Positions 52,041 through 61,052 of a stretch of DNA of 64,000 bases are shown here, one piece after another; position 1 is the stretch's first letter, and each line of letters starts with the position of its first letter. The stretch lies in assembly GCA_903834925.1 (NCBI GenBank), contig CAILLA010000159.1:1-64000 (forward strand), read 5' to 3'. Below the pieces are notes generated by a model. That model searched no databases, was not told where the DNA came from, and saw only the letters and a program-made list of their open reading frames with translations. The position numbers and the translations under genes are program-made. Origin of the DNA: an uncultured Schlesneria sp. (lineage in GTDB: Bacteria; Planctomycetota; Planctomycetia; Planctomycetales; Planctomycetaceae).

Positions 52041-54903
52041 AAAACCTCAACCCCGTTCGTACCTGGGCCTGTTTCGTGCCGGACTTTCGACACCGGAGCA
52101 TCGGCAGTTCATTACCGTTGCCCGCGATTCGATGGTCAAAGACATTGTCGATCACTTGCAGCGGTCGAAGTCGCGAAAGTCGAAACATCACCTGATGTTC
52201 ATCGGCCCACGCGGCAGTGGCAAGACTCACCTGTTGTCGTTAATCGAAGACCAGATCGCCAAACAGCACGAAATGGCCAGCCATTATGTCGTCGCCCGGT
52301 TCCCCGAAGAATCAAACCGCACTGTTTCATTTGCCGATTTTCTGCTCGGTCTGTGTGAAATCCTGCGCGATCAGCTCCCGGACGAACCCCTCTGGGGGCA
52401 ACTACATCAGCAACTTGCCACGACCGAAGATGATTCCATCATTATCGACACGATTGTCCCGGCCATTCGCAAACAGAATCACGCTCATAAGCGCACGATC
52501 GCGGTGATGCTTGAGAACGTGCATGAGATGTTCGAGAGGCAGATGAGCAAACGGATTGATGTTGGAGCGCTACGCAAATTCTTCATGGACGATAATGGCT
52601 GTCTGCTGATTGCGACGGCTCCAATGCACTTCGATGCGATTACCAGCGTCAAGGAACCATTCTTTGATTTCTTCGATGTCCAGGTGCTTGATCTCTTGAG
52701 CAAAGAGGACTCGATCAATCTGATTCGGCTGAATCTTGAGTGGGATAAACGGACTGATTTACTCGACGATTTCGACAACATGCGTCCCAAGCTGATGGCG
52801 CTGCACGACATGACCGACGGCAATCCCCGCCTCACATTGATGCTGTACGAATTGATTTCGCACGATTCAGTGTTGCAGGTCCGTCAGCAGTTTTTGCAGC
52901 TTCTCGACCGAGTGACCCCGTTTTATCAGGACCGCCTGCGAGACATCGCACCTCTTGAAAGAGCCGTTCTGGAAACGATCGCCACAATGCGAGATTCGAC
53001 TCAGCCCAAGACCCCGGCCAACGTCGCCGCAAAAATGCGGATGTCGCAACAACAGACCTCGAATTTGCTCAAGCGGATGACTGACAGTCTGTATTTAAAG
53101 AGCGTCGTGAATCCTGACGACAAACGATCACGGCTATACGCCATCCGCGAGGGTTTTTTCGATATCTGGCTAGCGATGAACCTGTCGCGTAAGGACCGGG
53201 CACGCTTGCCGATTCTGGTGGAATGCTTGGCAAAGTTCTATCCGCAGCTCGAAGAACGGGAAAAGAAACGCCGCGAGTACCGTGAAAAATGGGGTGACGC
53301 TAACGCTGAAGCGGCGATGGACTTGATGTCAGACATTGGTCCGCCCGAAGAACGGTTTAAGTCGAAACTCGAACTCGCACGCCTTTATGGCGAGCGCGGT
53401 AATCAGAAATTGAAAACGGGCTACATTCGCGAATTGCAGCAAATGACTCTCGACCGAGTCGGTCAATGGATCGTCAGCAGTGCCGAGACCGAAACAAAGA
53501 CGAACTATCTGGACGAAATCCAGGAAATGATTGGCCACTGGTCGGTCTATCGTAGCGGCGATCTGGAGCGGTTCGTCGAACGGCTGTCTGAACTAGGAGA
53601 CGATCTTTCGTTGGAGACATATTCCGAAGTCAAGCTTGGATTCTTACGCCAGCATCTCGATCTCGTGACAGATCCCAAAGAAAGAAGTCAATTGCGATCC
53701 AGAATCGGCGGATTGTTTCTAGATTTGGCTCGCTGGTCGGATGCGGAGTTAGAACTTGAAACCGCGCTTGATGAAGCGGAGATGGTCGGTGATGACGCTA
53801 CGATTGCCGAAGCGCTAAACAATCTGGCAATTTTGTTTCAAAAAACAAATCGTCTTAAAGATGCGGAACCAATGATGAGGCGTGCGCTCGTCATCTTTGA
53901 ACGATTATTCGGGGCTATTCACCCCAATGTTGCCACATGCCTCCATAACCTTGCGTCAATGTTGCAAGGCGTGAATCGCGTGAAAGAAGCGGAGCCATTG
54001 ATGAGGAGAGCCCTCGCGATTTTCGAGCATTCACTCGGTGCTGAGCACCCGAATGTCGCCACCGTCCTTCACAACTTGGCATTTTTACTTGATGACGCGA
54101 AACGCTTTAAAGAAGCGGAGCCGTTGATGAGACGTGCTCTCGCCATCGACGAGTGCTCATTTGGTACCGAGCACTCGACTGTGGCTACAGACCTTAACGA
54201 CCTTGCATTGTTGCTGCGGGAGACGAATCGAATGGAAGAAGCGGAACCGTTGATGAGACGTGCGCTCGCCATCAATGAACGAGTATACGGTGCGGAGCAT
54301 CCGAGAGTGGCTACCGGTCTGAGCACGCTGGCATTGTTACTGGAAGACACGGGTCGCGTAAATGAGGTGGAACCTTTGATGAGAAGAGCACTCAGCATCG
54401 ACGAACGTTCGTTCGGTGTCGAGCACCCGACGGTCGCCATACGTCTCAACAACTTGGCTATGGTGTTGAAAGACACAAATCGCCTCGAAGAAGCCGAATC
54501 GATGATGAGACGTGCGCTTGCTATTAACGAACAGTCATTCGGTACCGAGCACCCGAGTGTCGCAACTTGTCTCAACAACTTGGCTATGTTGTTGAAAGAC
54601 ACAAACCGCCTGGAAGAAGCCGAGCCGATGATGAAACGTGCGCTCGCGATTTATGAGCCGTTATTCGGTGCAGAGCACCCAAATGTCGCGACTTTTCTTA
54701 ACAACTGGGCTAGGTTGTTGGTAGCCACAAATCGCCACGATGAAGCGGAACCGTTGATGAAGCGTGCCTTGGAAATAAGTGTGGCGCATTTTGTAAAACA
54801 CCACCCTTTGACAGTTGGGACGGGAAAGGGGCACGAAAAAATGATTGGAGAACGCGAACGACAAACAAAAAAGTCTTCCAAGAAAATGAAGAAGTCGAAT
54901 TAA
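52033..54903 (+). CDS. P-loop ATPase with winged helix and eight TPRs, second of a pair
   Basis: 956 residues. GGAGG lies 7 bases before the ATG, inside the first gene. The N-terminal ATPase domain has Walker A GPRGSGKT (58-65) and an unusual Walker B-like IAVMLENV (156-163) in which the acidic pair is replaced by Glu-Asn. LLIATAP (about 190) is sensor-like. A winged helix follows (TPANVAAKMRMSQQQTSNLL). Then a helical region, and eight near-identical 42-residue TPR/kinesin-light-chain-like repeats (ALNNLAxLLxxTNRxxEAEP type) from about 590 to 915. The C-terminus is strongly basic. The TPRs probably sense a partner or ligand. STAND-like overall; a sensor role is an inference. Confidence 0.85.
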   Translation: MAEKPQPRSYLGLFRAGLSTPEHRQFITVARDSMVKDIVDHLQRSKSRKSKHHLMFIGPRGSGKTHLLSLIEDQIAKQHEMASHYVVARFPEESNRTVSFADFLLGLCEILRDQLPDEPLWGQLHQQLATTEDDSIIIDTIVPAIRKQNHAHKRTIAVMLENVHEMFERQMSKRIDVGALRKFFMDDNGCLLIATAPMHFDAITSVKEPFFDFFDVQVLDLLSKEDSINLIRLNLEWDKRTDLLDDFDNMRPKLMALHDMTDGNPRLTLMLYELISHDSVLQVRQQFLQLLDRVTPFYQDRLRDIAPLERAVLETIATMRDSTQPKTPANVAAKMRMSQQQTSNLLKRMTDSLYLKSVVNPDDKRSRLYAIREGFFDIWLAMNLSRKDRARLPILVECLAKFYPQLEEREKKRREYREKWGDANAEAAMDLMSDIGPPEERFKSKLELARLYGERGNQKLKTGYIRELQQMTLDRVGQWIVSSAETETKTNYLDEIQEMIGHWSVYRSGDLERFVERLSELGDDLSLETYSEVKLGFLRQHLDLVTDPKERSQLRSRIGGLFLDLARWSDAELELETALDEAEMVGDDATIAEALNNLAILFQKTNRLKDAEPMMRRALVIFERLFGAIHPNVATCLHNLASMLQGVNRVKEAEPLMRRALAIFEHSLGAEHPNVATVLHNLAFLLDDAKRFKEAEPLMRRALAIDECSFGTEHSTVATDLNDLALLLRETNRMEEAEPLMRRALAINERVYGAEHPRVATGLSTLALLLEDTGRVNEVEPLMRRALSIDERSFGVEHPTVAIRLNNLAMVLKDTNRLEEAESMMRRALAINEQSFGTEHPSVATCLNNLAMLLKDTNRLEEAEPMMKRALAIYEPLFGAEHPNVATFLNNWARLLVATNRHDEAEPLMKRALEISVAHFVKHHPLTVGTGKGHEKMIGERERQTKKSSKKMKKSN
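53812..54780 (+). repeat. Eight tandem 126-bp TPR-coding repeats
   Basis: Units of exactly 42 codons sharing EAEPLMRRALAI and GAEHPxVAT. DNA-level similarity between neighbours is high, especially units 6 and 7, so unit number can change by recombination. Confidence 0.85.
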
Positions 54904-54931
54904 ACCACTAGGCTAAACTTTCATCGTAATT

Positions 54932-55099
54932 TCAAAACGATCCCGACATCTTTTGCGGATTTTGCTCTAAGTAGGTCACGTTGCCGTTGTCATCGTTGCC
55001 GACGCTATAGACGGTGACCGATTTGGCGCTCTCTCGAAGGTAATGCATATGCTGACTTGTCGAGCAGAAATGTACAACGGGGCAATAAGCCGTTTTCAC
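54932..55099 (-). CDS. Possible small ORF or gene remnant
   Basis: A 55-codon frame I read from the minus strand: GTG 55099 with AGGA 8 bases upstream, stop at 54932. It contains VTVYSVGNDDNGNVTYLEQN, which looks like the end of a larger secreted protein. It may be a small gene or a remnant. The rest of the gap 54904-55311 shows no gene. Confidence 0.3.
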   Translation of the reverse strand: MKTAYCPVVHFCSTSQHMHYLRESAKSVTVYSVGNDDNGNVTYLEQNPQKMSGSF

Positions 55100-55291
55100 T
55101 CACTGTCCTGACAAGAATAGTAATCTCTCCAAGCGGACGGCGTGAATGAAAGAATCATAGCTCGGTCATCTCGTACATTCACGCCAAGCCTGACTCATCT
55201 TCTGCGACCGATCCGCCGCAAATTCGGCGGATTGACGGAATTGCAGAGCCAGTACAATGTTTCTTTTCTCGAATTGAATGATGCCGAATCA

Positions 55292-55312
55292 ATATCGACC
55301 TGAGGTCGATAT
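55292..55312. repeat. Hairpin at the lpd stop codon
   Basis: ATATCGACC, loop TGA, GGTCGATAT: nine perfect pairs abutting the lpd stop. There is no strong T tract, so it may be a rho-dependent or weak terminator. Confidence 0.5.
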
Positions 55313-56730
55313 CAGCGTTTTGGTTTGTACGAATGCGTTGCCTGGCCGTAGACGCTTTCTGCCGCTTCCATCACGGTTTCGCTGAGTGTTGGGTGCGCGT
55401 GGATCGTTTCCGCCAGGTCCCGCGCAACGGCAGCCATTTCGACTGCCAATGTGGCTTCGGCGATCATTTCACCGGCTCCCACACCAACGATCCCGACACC
55501 GAGAATCCGTTCGGTTTTGGGGTCGACGATCATCTTCGTCAGACCTTCGCTTCGAGCCAATGTGATGGCTCGTCCCGAGGCGGCCCAGTTGAATTTAACT
55601 ACCTTGACTTCGCGATTTTTGGCGATCGCTTCGGGTTCGGTCAGGCCGCACCAGGCAACTTCCGGATCAGTGAAGACGACGGCCGGGATGGCGATATTAT
55701 CGAATTCCGCCGGACCACCGTTCATCGCCTCGACCGCAACCTTGGCTTCGCGAGTCGCCTTATGAGCCAGCATCGGTTCACCGGCGACGTCACCAATCGC
55801 ATAAATGTTGGCAACATTTGTCTTTCGCTGACGATCGACCTTGATGAATCCTTTTTCATCCACGTCGACGCCGGTCGTTTCCAGACCAAAGCCTTTACTG
55901 TTGGGACGACGACCGATCGCAATCAAAACTCGATCGAAAGTCTGTTCAGGAGCGACCCCTTCGCCCGTTAATTTTGCGGTGATCCCATTCTTTGCGGCCT
56001 TCAAACCTTCGACCTTCGTGTTGAGATGGATTGCGGCAAACTGAGTTTCCAGTCGTTTCTGGAGCGGTCGAACCAGATCTCGGTCAGCACCAGGAAGTAA
56101 TTCTTTTGTCCATTCGACGACGGTGACTTTGGAGCCGAGTGCCGAATAAAACGAACCCATCTCCAGTCCGATATATCCGCCACCGACGACGAGTAATGAA
56201 CCGGGGATGTCCGCCAGTTCGAGGGCACCGGTCGAGTCCATCACGCGCGGGTCGCCGATTTGAAATGCGGGTGGCATCGCAGGGGACGAACCTGTGGCAA
56301 TGATCGCTTTTTCAAACGTCACCGTGTCGGTTTTTCCATCAGCATATTTCAATTCGATGGTGTTCGGGCTGAGAAAAGTTCCGCGAGCACTGATCAGTTT
56401 GACACCGCGAACCCGGCATAACTCTGCAACCCCGCCGGAAAGTTTTCCCACGACTCCCGTGTTTTTCCATTCCCGCAATTTTGCCAAATCAATTTTTGGG
56501 GGAGCGAACGTGACACCAATCGCCGCCGATTCGTGCGTTTCGTTAATCATTTTGGCGACGTGAAGCAGAGCCTTGGACGGGATGCAGCCCCGATTCAGGC
56601 AGACTCCACCTGGTCGTGCCCCTTCGTCAACGAGCATGACTTGCATCCCGTGATCTGCCGCTTCAAACGCAGCAGGATATCCGCCAGGACCACCACCGAG
56701 CACGAGCAATTGTGTCTGCAATTCCGCCAT
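55312..56730 (-). CDS. lpd: Dihydrolipoyl dehydrogenase
   Basis: E3 of 2-oxoacid dehydrogenase complexes and the glycine cleavage system; re-oxidises dihydrolipoamide with NAD. 472 residues: FAD motif [18 protein letters not shown], redox-active [19 protein letters not shown]-binding [17 protein letters not shown], second FAD motif [17 protein letters not shown], and the C-terminal catalytic His-Glu pair in [12 protein letters not shown]. Normal length. No E1, E2 or glycine-cleavage genes are adjacent, so it is unlinked. The upstream Shine-Dalgarno is weak. Confidence 0.96.
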   Translation of the reverse strand: MAELQTQLLVLGGGPGGYPAAFEAADHGMQVMLVDEGARPGGVCLNRGCIPSKALLHVAKMINETHESAAIGVTFAPPKIDLAKLREWKNTGVVGKLSGGVAELCRVRGVKLISARGTFLSPNTIELKYADGKTDTVTFEKAIIATGSSPAMPPAFQIGDPRVMDSTGALELADIPGSLLVVGGGYIGLEMGSFYSALGSKVTVVEWTKELLPGADRDLVRPLQKRLETQFAAIHLNTKVEGLKAAKNGITAKLTGEGVAPEQTFDRVLIAIGRRPNSKGFGLETTGVDVDEKGFIKVDRQRKTNVANIYAIGDVAGEPMLAHKATREAKVAVEAMNGGPAEFDNIAIPAVVFTDPEVAWCGLTEPEAIAKNREVKVVKFNWAASGRAITLARSEGLTKMIVDPKTERILGVGIVGVGAGEMIAEATLAVEMAAVARDLAETIHAHPTLSETVMEAAESVYGQATHSYKPKR

Positions 56731-57022
56731 GTTTTATTTCAATCTCAAGGTCTATTTCGGGTGTGAATGAAACAAGGGTGCCGATCGCACCTCCGCAAAA
56801 CGGCCAGACAACGACCGAGCGGTTTGACGAGACCGAACACATGATTTGTAGTCTAGTGATTTTGAGTTCGCGAGGCACGCGAGTCGCAACGTTTGGCTTT
56901 TTCGTATCAGCGGCTTTCCCGAAATCGAAAATACAACCGAGACGTCAATCAAATCTCCCTTTGAAATCCTCGACCAAGTACACGTACTCAGCCGGTTTTA
57001 ATTTCATTTCTCATAATTCTTA

Positions 57023-57160
57023 TTCGTGCAATTCGTTAGATTCGTGGTTAAAACGCTTCTGCATTTTTTCCACATTGAGCAGAACGTAACTCAAGGCATT
57101 GATTAACGTTGAGTTCTTCCGTGGCTGGAATCCTCGCTTCTTGCCCCAATACTGGTGGTG
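57023..57160 (-). pseudogene. RayT-like transposase C-terminal remnant plus dispersed repeat
   Basis: On the minus strand, HHQYWGKKRGFQPRKNSTL and NALSYVLLNVEKMQKRF match the end of REP-associated tyrosine transposases (RayT), whose N-terminal His-Tyr domain is missing. It is followed by a CCACGAATCTAACGAATTGC-type element (57021-57054), a sequence I know as dispersed in planctomycetes. The remnant begins just beyond the end of the ABC-2 permease gene. The rest of the gap 56731-57022 shows nothing further. Confidence 0.5.
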
Positions 57161-57164
57161 AGTA

Positions 57165-58715
57165 TCACGACTGAGACGAAATCGTGTCCATTCGCTGCCA
57201 GACGACAAAGTAGCTAATCAAACACACCGAAAGAACAAAAAACGACACGAACAACATGACGTCCTTTTCGGATGAGCCCCCGCGCGTGGCGAGAGCGGTG
57301 ACAATGATCAGTCCCATCGTCATAAAGAATGATGCAATCCCGCAACAAATACCCAGTGGCAATGCTCCCCATCTGACATACGTCGCAAAGACCGCCGCAG
57401 CGTGAGGTACCAGGATCATATTCGTGAATAGCCAGATCCACAGTTCTGGTTGGTTGTGCAGGGCGTCACCGACAATCTCATGACCGTATGGCAAGAATAC
57501 GATGCCCAGCCAGAGGCTGATGGGACCGGGCAACCAGCAGAGACAGCAACCGATCCCTTTGGAGAACAAAATTGTGATGGTCGAGGTCGGAAGCAAAACA
57601 AGCGAGGTCCACGTCTTGCCGCGGATTTCTTCATGAAGCGAACGGGATATCACCAGTCCCGCATCGATCGACATCACCATGATGGTCAGAAACAGAAAAC
57701 AGCCAGTCCTGGTCCTTTCCATTTGAAACGGAATCGGGCCAATCATCGTTGTGATGATCGCAACGGAAATAAAATACAGTGCGATATACATGGCAAATCG
57801 GATAAAGACGGCGACGACCCCGCCCGCGCTGAAATAGAAATCTTTCCACATCAGGGGGCTTCCCCACGGACGTCCAGCATTCAACCAGCGGAACCTGTGG
57901 CCGTTTCTGGCGACAAGTCCTCGCGAAGTCGCCTCAGTCGTCGGTTCGCGAGAAGTAAAACTGAATAAACTCCACGACAATGGATAACAGAGGATTCCGA
58001 CAATCAGGTTGATGATGACTTGCGTGCTCCACACCGATTCATTGAAACCGGTTGTCATGGTTGGACCGATCTGTAGGAAAACACACGATTCGGACACGCA
58101 TGTCAGGACCCAGACGAGTGCATTCGGCATTCCGGGAAAATCGATCATTGCTCGGCGACAGGCCACGGGAAACAGCCAATATCCGATAACGATCACAAAC
58201 AGACGAATCGACGCCACGCGATTATTCTTCGAGATTGTCGAACACAACAGGCCAGTCCCTGATAGCAGCACCATGTACGCAATCATTGCCACGTAGGTCG
58301 CACGAATCTGATGTTGAGTGATCCCGCCAAGCGTGATCGCAAGTAACGTAAACGGATATTGGACGACGATCAGAAGTGTCGCCTGCACAAGCCGCCCGCC
58401 GGATTTCCCTAACAGCAGCCCCAATGAACTGACTCCAGCCATCAGCAACAACCCGAGCGTATCTTCTTCTTTTTCTTCAGTAATTGAGGTCGAAAAAAAG
58501 CTGAAACCAAGCAACGTCATGAAAATCAGATCGATATAGGCGATGTTCAAAAAGAATCGCAAACCCGGTGCGCCCAGAACTACGGCGGTCGAATACGAAA
58601 AGATGATCGCGATGTAGATTGATGTCAGCAAAAACAATCGAGCCAAATGCGGTCCGAGCGCCCGCGCATCGACTCGAAGAGATCGCTCAAAAAGGGCCGT
58701 CGCACCGTCAAACAT
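57165..58715 (-). CDS. ABC-2 type transporter permease, orphan
   Basis: 516 residues with about 12 membrane helices. The segment STSITEEKEEDTLGLLLMAG after the second helix is the characteristic E-x-x-x-x-T-L cytoplasmic loop of ABC-2 export permeases, and it is partly repeated in the second half (SLHEEIRGKTWTSLVLLPTS), so the protein seems to be two permease halves fused. GGAG precedes the ATG. No ATP-binding subunit is adjacent. Substrate unknown. Confidence 0.8.
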   Translation of the reverse strand: MFDGATALFERSLRVDARALGPHLARLFLLTSIYIAIIFSYSTAVVLGAPGLRFFLNIAYIDLIFMTLLGFSFFSTSITEEKEEDTLGLLLMAGVSSLGLLLGKSGGRLVQATLLIVVQYPFTLLAITLGGITQHQIRATYVAMIAYMVLLSGTGLLCSTISKNNRVASIRLFVIVIGYWLFPVACRRAMIDFPGMPNALVWVLTCVSESCVFLQIGPTMTTGFNESVWSTQVIINLIVGILCYPLSWSLFSFTSREPTTEATSRGLVARNGHRFRWLNAGRPWGSPLMWKDFYFSAGGVVAVFIRFAMYIALYFISVAIITTMIGPIPFQMERTRTGCFLFLTIMVMSIDAGLVISRSLHEEIRGKTWTSLVLLPTSTITILFSKGIGCCLCWLPGPISLWLGIVFLPYGHEIVGDALHNQPELWIWLFTNMILVPHAAAVFATYVRWGALPLGICCGIASFFMTMGLIIVTALATRGGSSEKDVMLFVSFFVLSVCLISYFVVWQRMDTISSQS

Positions 58716-59187
58716 TTATGACTCCAGAAAATCCCCCGCTGTTTTACAATCGAGAAGAATGGTTCCAGGATTTCTTCAATCATCAACAGACTACAGCCTA
58801 AGACAGAATACTACAATTTGATGAGGCGAAATATCCAGGACGTGTCGAAGAAAAGGGGATAAGCAATTAAGCGTTAACAAGGGGCATTTTCTTGGGAGAT
58901 TCTCGTAGGCATGCCACGAACAGAACGTCAATCACCGGGGGGGGGGGGAGATCTTCACGATCTCAATCGTGGAAATGCCCGGGATCGGATTTTCGACGAT
59001 GACACTGACTATGCCGCGTTTGATTTTTATGCCCATAGCCAATCCCACAACAAGACGACTGGGTCATGCGAGTGAATTGAACCTTGACAATAAAGGAACT
59101 GGAAATCGTGCAAGCCTTGGTCATTCGAAGCGTTCCCAGGTCACCCGAACAAGACAATCAACGACATCAATTCCTGGATCATCGGAA
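58716..59187. other. Intergenic region with a G12 tract
   Basis: About 470 bases with no supported gene. At 58937-58948 there are 12 consecutive G residues, a slippage-prone tract. Short frames around it have no family content. Confidence 0.5.
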
Positions 59188-59994
59188 TTATCTCATCTTC
59201 CTCGACCCGAAGAACTCTTGACGGAGAGCAACAGAAATATAACGAATCGACATGATTCGACGCAAATATTTGAGTGCGTAAACAACGCGGGGGGTCCAGT
59301 ACCAACTGAGACCAGGAAACCAAATTCGACTGGCCGCTTCTGAATGTCCAACTCGGTAGACAGCGCCAATGAAGGGTAAAGGCAATAACGAAGTTCCATC
59401 ACTTTCCAGGATCTTTTCAATCATGATATGACTACCCAACATCCTTTTGATGTAAGTATCAGACGCCGCCTCGAGAGACTCTGGAATCCTGAGCAAGTCT
59501 GCTCGAACAATATGGCAAGTTCCGCATAATCCAGAGAATTCGCGATTTTCATAAAACAGCGAACTACCATCAAGCCACACATAGCCGCGTCCAACGTACC
59601 ATCCATTGGCATTCGGGGTCCCCTCGACAAACTCAGCGAGTCGGTTGCTGACAAGATCATCATCGTCCACGAACATCACATGTCCGCTGGCCTTTGCTTG
59701 CAATAGACCAGCCAGGACCCGCTTTCCCTTATCCATTCGAAAACTATCGACCTCCCAATCCCTATCCAATTGCTCGCCACACCGCTGCTGCTTTGGCGGG
59801 AAATCAACCCAGCACACCTGGAATCGCTCTGGCAATTCCGGTAAATCCGCACCGTGATTTGCCACAATGACCGCGGTCCAGCTATTGCAAGTCTGCGCGG
59901 CAATCGAAGCCACGGTCTGAGCCAGATTTCGCTTGAGCACGGACCAGTTCCTGGCATTCTGAGGATGCCTGACAGGAATGACAAATTCGAGCAT
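59188..59994 (-). CDS. Glycosyltransferase (family 2-like)
   Basis: 268 residues with a GT-A fold pattern: FVIPVRHPQNARNW at the start, VASIAAQTCNSWTAVIVANH, DKGKRVLAGLLQAKASGHVM and the metal-binding MFVDDDDLVSNRLAEF. It has a few aromatic-rich stretches near the C-terminus and no membrane segment. The start at ATG 59994 has AAGGAA 7 bases upstream, overlapping the pyruvyltransferase stop, so the two genes are coupled. The sugar donor and acceptor are unknown; cell-surface polysaccharide synthesis is likely. Confidence 0.85.
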   Translation of the reverse strand: MLEFVIPVRHPQNARNWSVLKRNLAQTVASIAAQTCNSWTAVIVANHGADLPELPERFQVCWVDFPPKQQRCGEQLDRDWEVDSFRMDKGKRVLAGLLQAKASGHVMFVDDDDLVSNRLAEFVEGTPNANGWYVGRGYVWLDGSSLFYENREFSGLCGTCHIVRADLLRIPESLEAASDTYIKRMLGSHIMIEKILESDGTSLLPLPFIGAVYRVGHSEAASRIWFPGLSWYWTPRVVYALKYLRRIMSIRYISVALRQEFFGSRKMR

Positions 59995-60005
59995 GGACGG
60001 GTTCC

Positions 60006-60965
60006 TTAAACTCTGGTGGCCCCTGACGAACGGCTCCAGTCGGCACGCAGCCGATCACATGCGGCCAACAGTAAATCCTGACATTGGTTCAATAAAACGA
60101 GATCGCTGAGCACCCCGGTATGTGTCCGAACCAGCGAGTTTAACGAAAGAGTACGCGCATCCAGAACGCGTTCACGAAAACAGCGGAAACGTTGCAACAT
60201 CAGGCTGGAAAACTGCCAGCGGACACGGCGTCTCAATGACTCGATGAATCCGGGGCGTTTCAGCAGGAGTTCACCACCCACCTCACGACTCTGATCGTGG
60301 CTCGTGAACGCCAGTCGTTGCAAACCTGGAGCGTCAAGCATGTGCGGTACATATTCGAGATGAAATGGAGAAAGCCAGTCTCGCCATTTGAAATCCATGC
60401 GATGGGTGCAAACTACGGGAATCCAGGGAATACGAAAAGAATCCGCGATGATGGCGGCATGCATCGATTCTGCAATGACGAGCCGGGCACTCGCGATCTG
60501 GTCAAACACCGAAAAGTATTCCGATCGGGGATCGACGAGTACACACCCCGAGCGCCGGCATGGTTCTTCCCATCCGCCAAGCTCCATAGTGGTCCAGTGC
60601 GGCACAAAGACCACCGGCAGCCGATCCGACGCCGCAATTTTCGGCTGATAGAGGCGTGAGATCAGAACCGCAGGGTCACCCAATGGAATTTCCGCAGGAG
60701 CTTTCATCGCTCTTGCCGTCAGCTTACCCCGTAACGCGTAGATCTGATAATTCCGCTTCGGAATCGAGTCGTACCCTGCACCCGGCCCGAGCAAAACATT
60801 CACGGAACCCTTGGGCAAAAGTTCATGCAATGATGAACCTACGCCCGAAAAGACAACGGTGTCGTCACCTAGCTCTGAAAGCTCGGGAATGAGTTGTTCC
60901 CATAGCCAGGGGTTGAGGTCATCCCCAAAATTTCCAGTCGGCGATTCCCAGTAGTACAACCGCAT
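60006..60965 (-). CDS. Polysaccharide pyruvyl transferase family protein
   Basis: 319 residues from ATG 60965 (MRLYYWESPTGNFGDDLNPW), which begins the family signature; a TTG at 61034 would add 23 residues. Members transfer pyruvate ketals to exopolysaccharide or wall sugars. Marks: NFGDDLNPWLW, VVFSGVGSSL, LGPGAGYDSIP, ALRGKLTARAM, IPLGDPAVL, and the C-terminal Rossmann half with ARLVIAESMHAAIIADSFRI. The last 80 residues are a divergent extension. Coupled with the glycosyltransferase downstream. Confidence 0.85.
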   Translation of the reverse strand: MRLYYWESPTGNFGDDLNPWLWEQLIPELSELGDDTVVFSGVGSSLHELLPKGSVNVLLGPGAGYDSIPKRNYQIYALRGKLTARAMKAPAEIPLGDPAVLISRLYQPKIAASDRLPVVFVPHWTTMELGGWEEPCRRSGCVLVDPRSEYFSVFDQIASARLVIAESMHAAIIADSFRIPWIPVVCTHRMDFKWRDWLSPFHLEYVPHMLDAPGLQRLAFTSHDQSREVGGELLLKRPGFIESLRRRVRWQFSSLMLQRFRCFRERVLDARTLSLNSLVRTHTGVLSDLVLLNQCQDLLLAACDRLRADWSRSSGATRV

Positions 60966-61052
60966 TAATCTGCCGTATGCGTTAACTTCAGCCAAAAGAC
61001 AAACTTCGAAAGCTGTCAATTCTCTTTCTGACAAATTTTTTTGGATGTTGGT

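Noticed and set aside
54069-54602. 177-codon minus-strand frame with repeats
   Set aside because: It is the antisense of the TPR repeats in the second ATPase gene.
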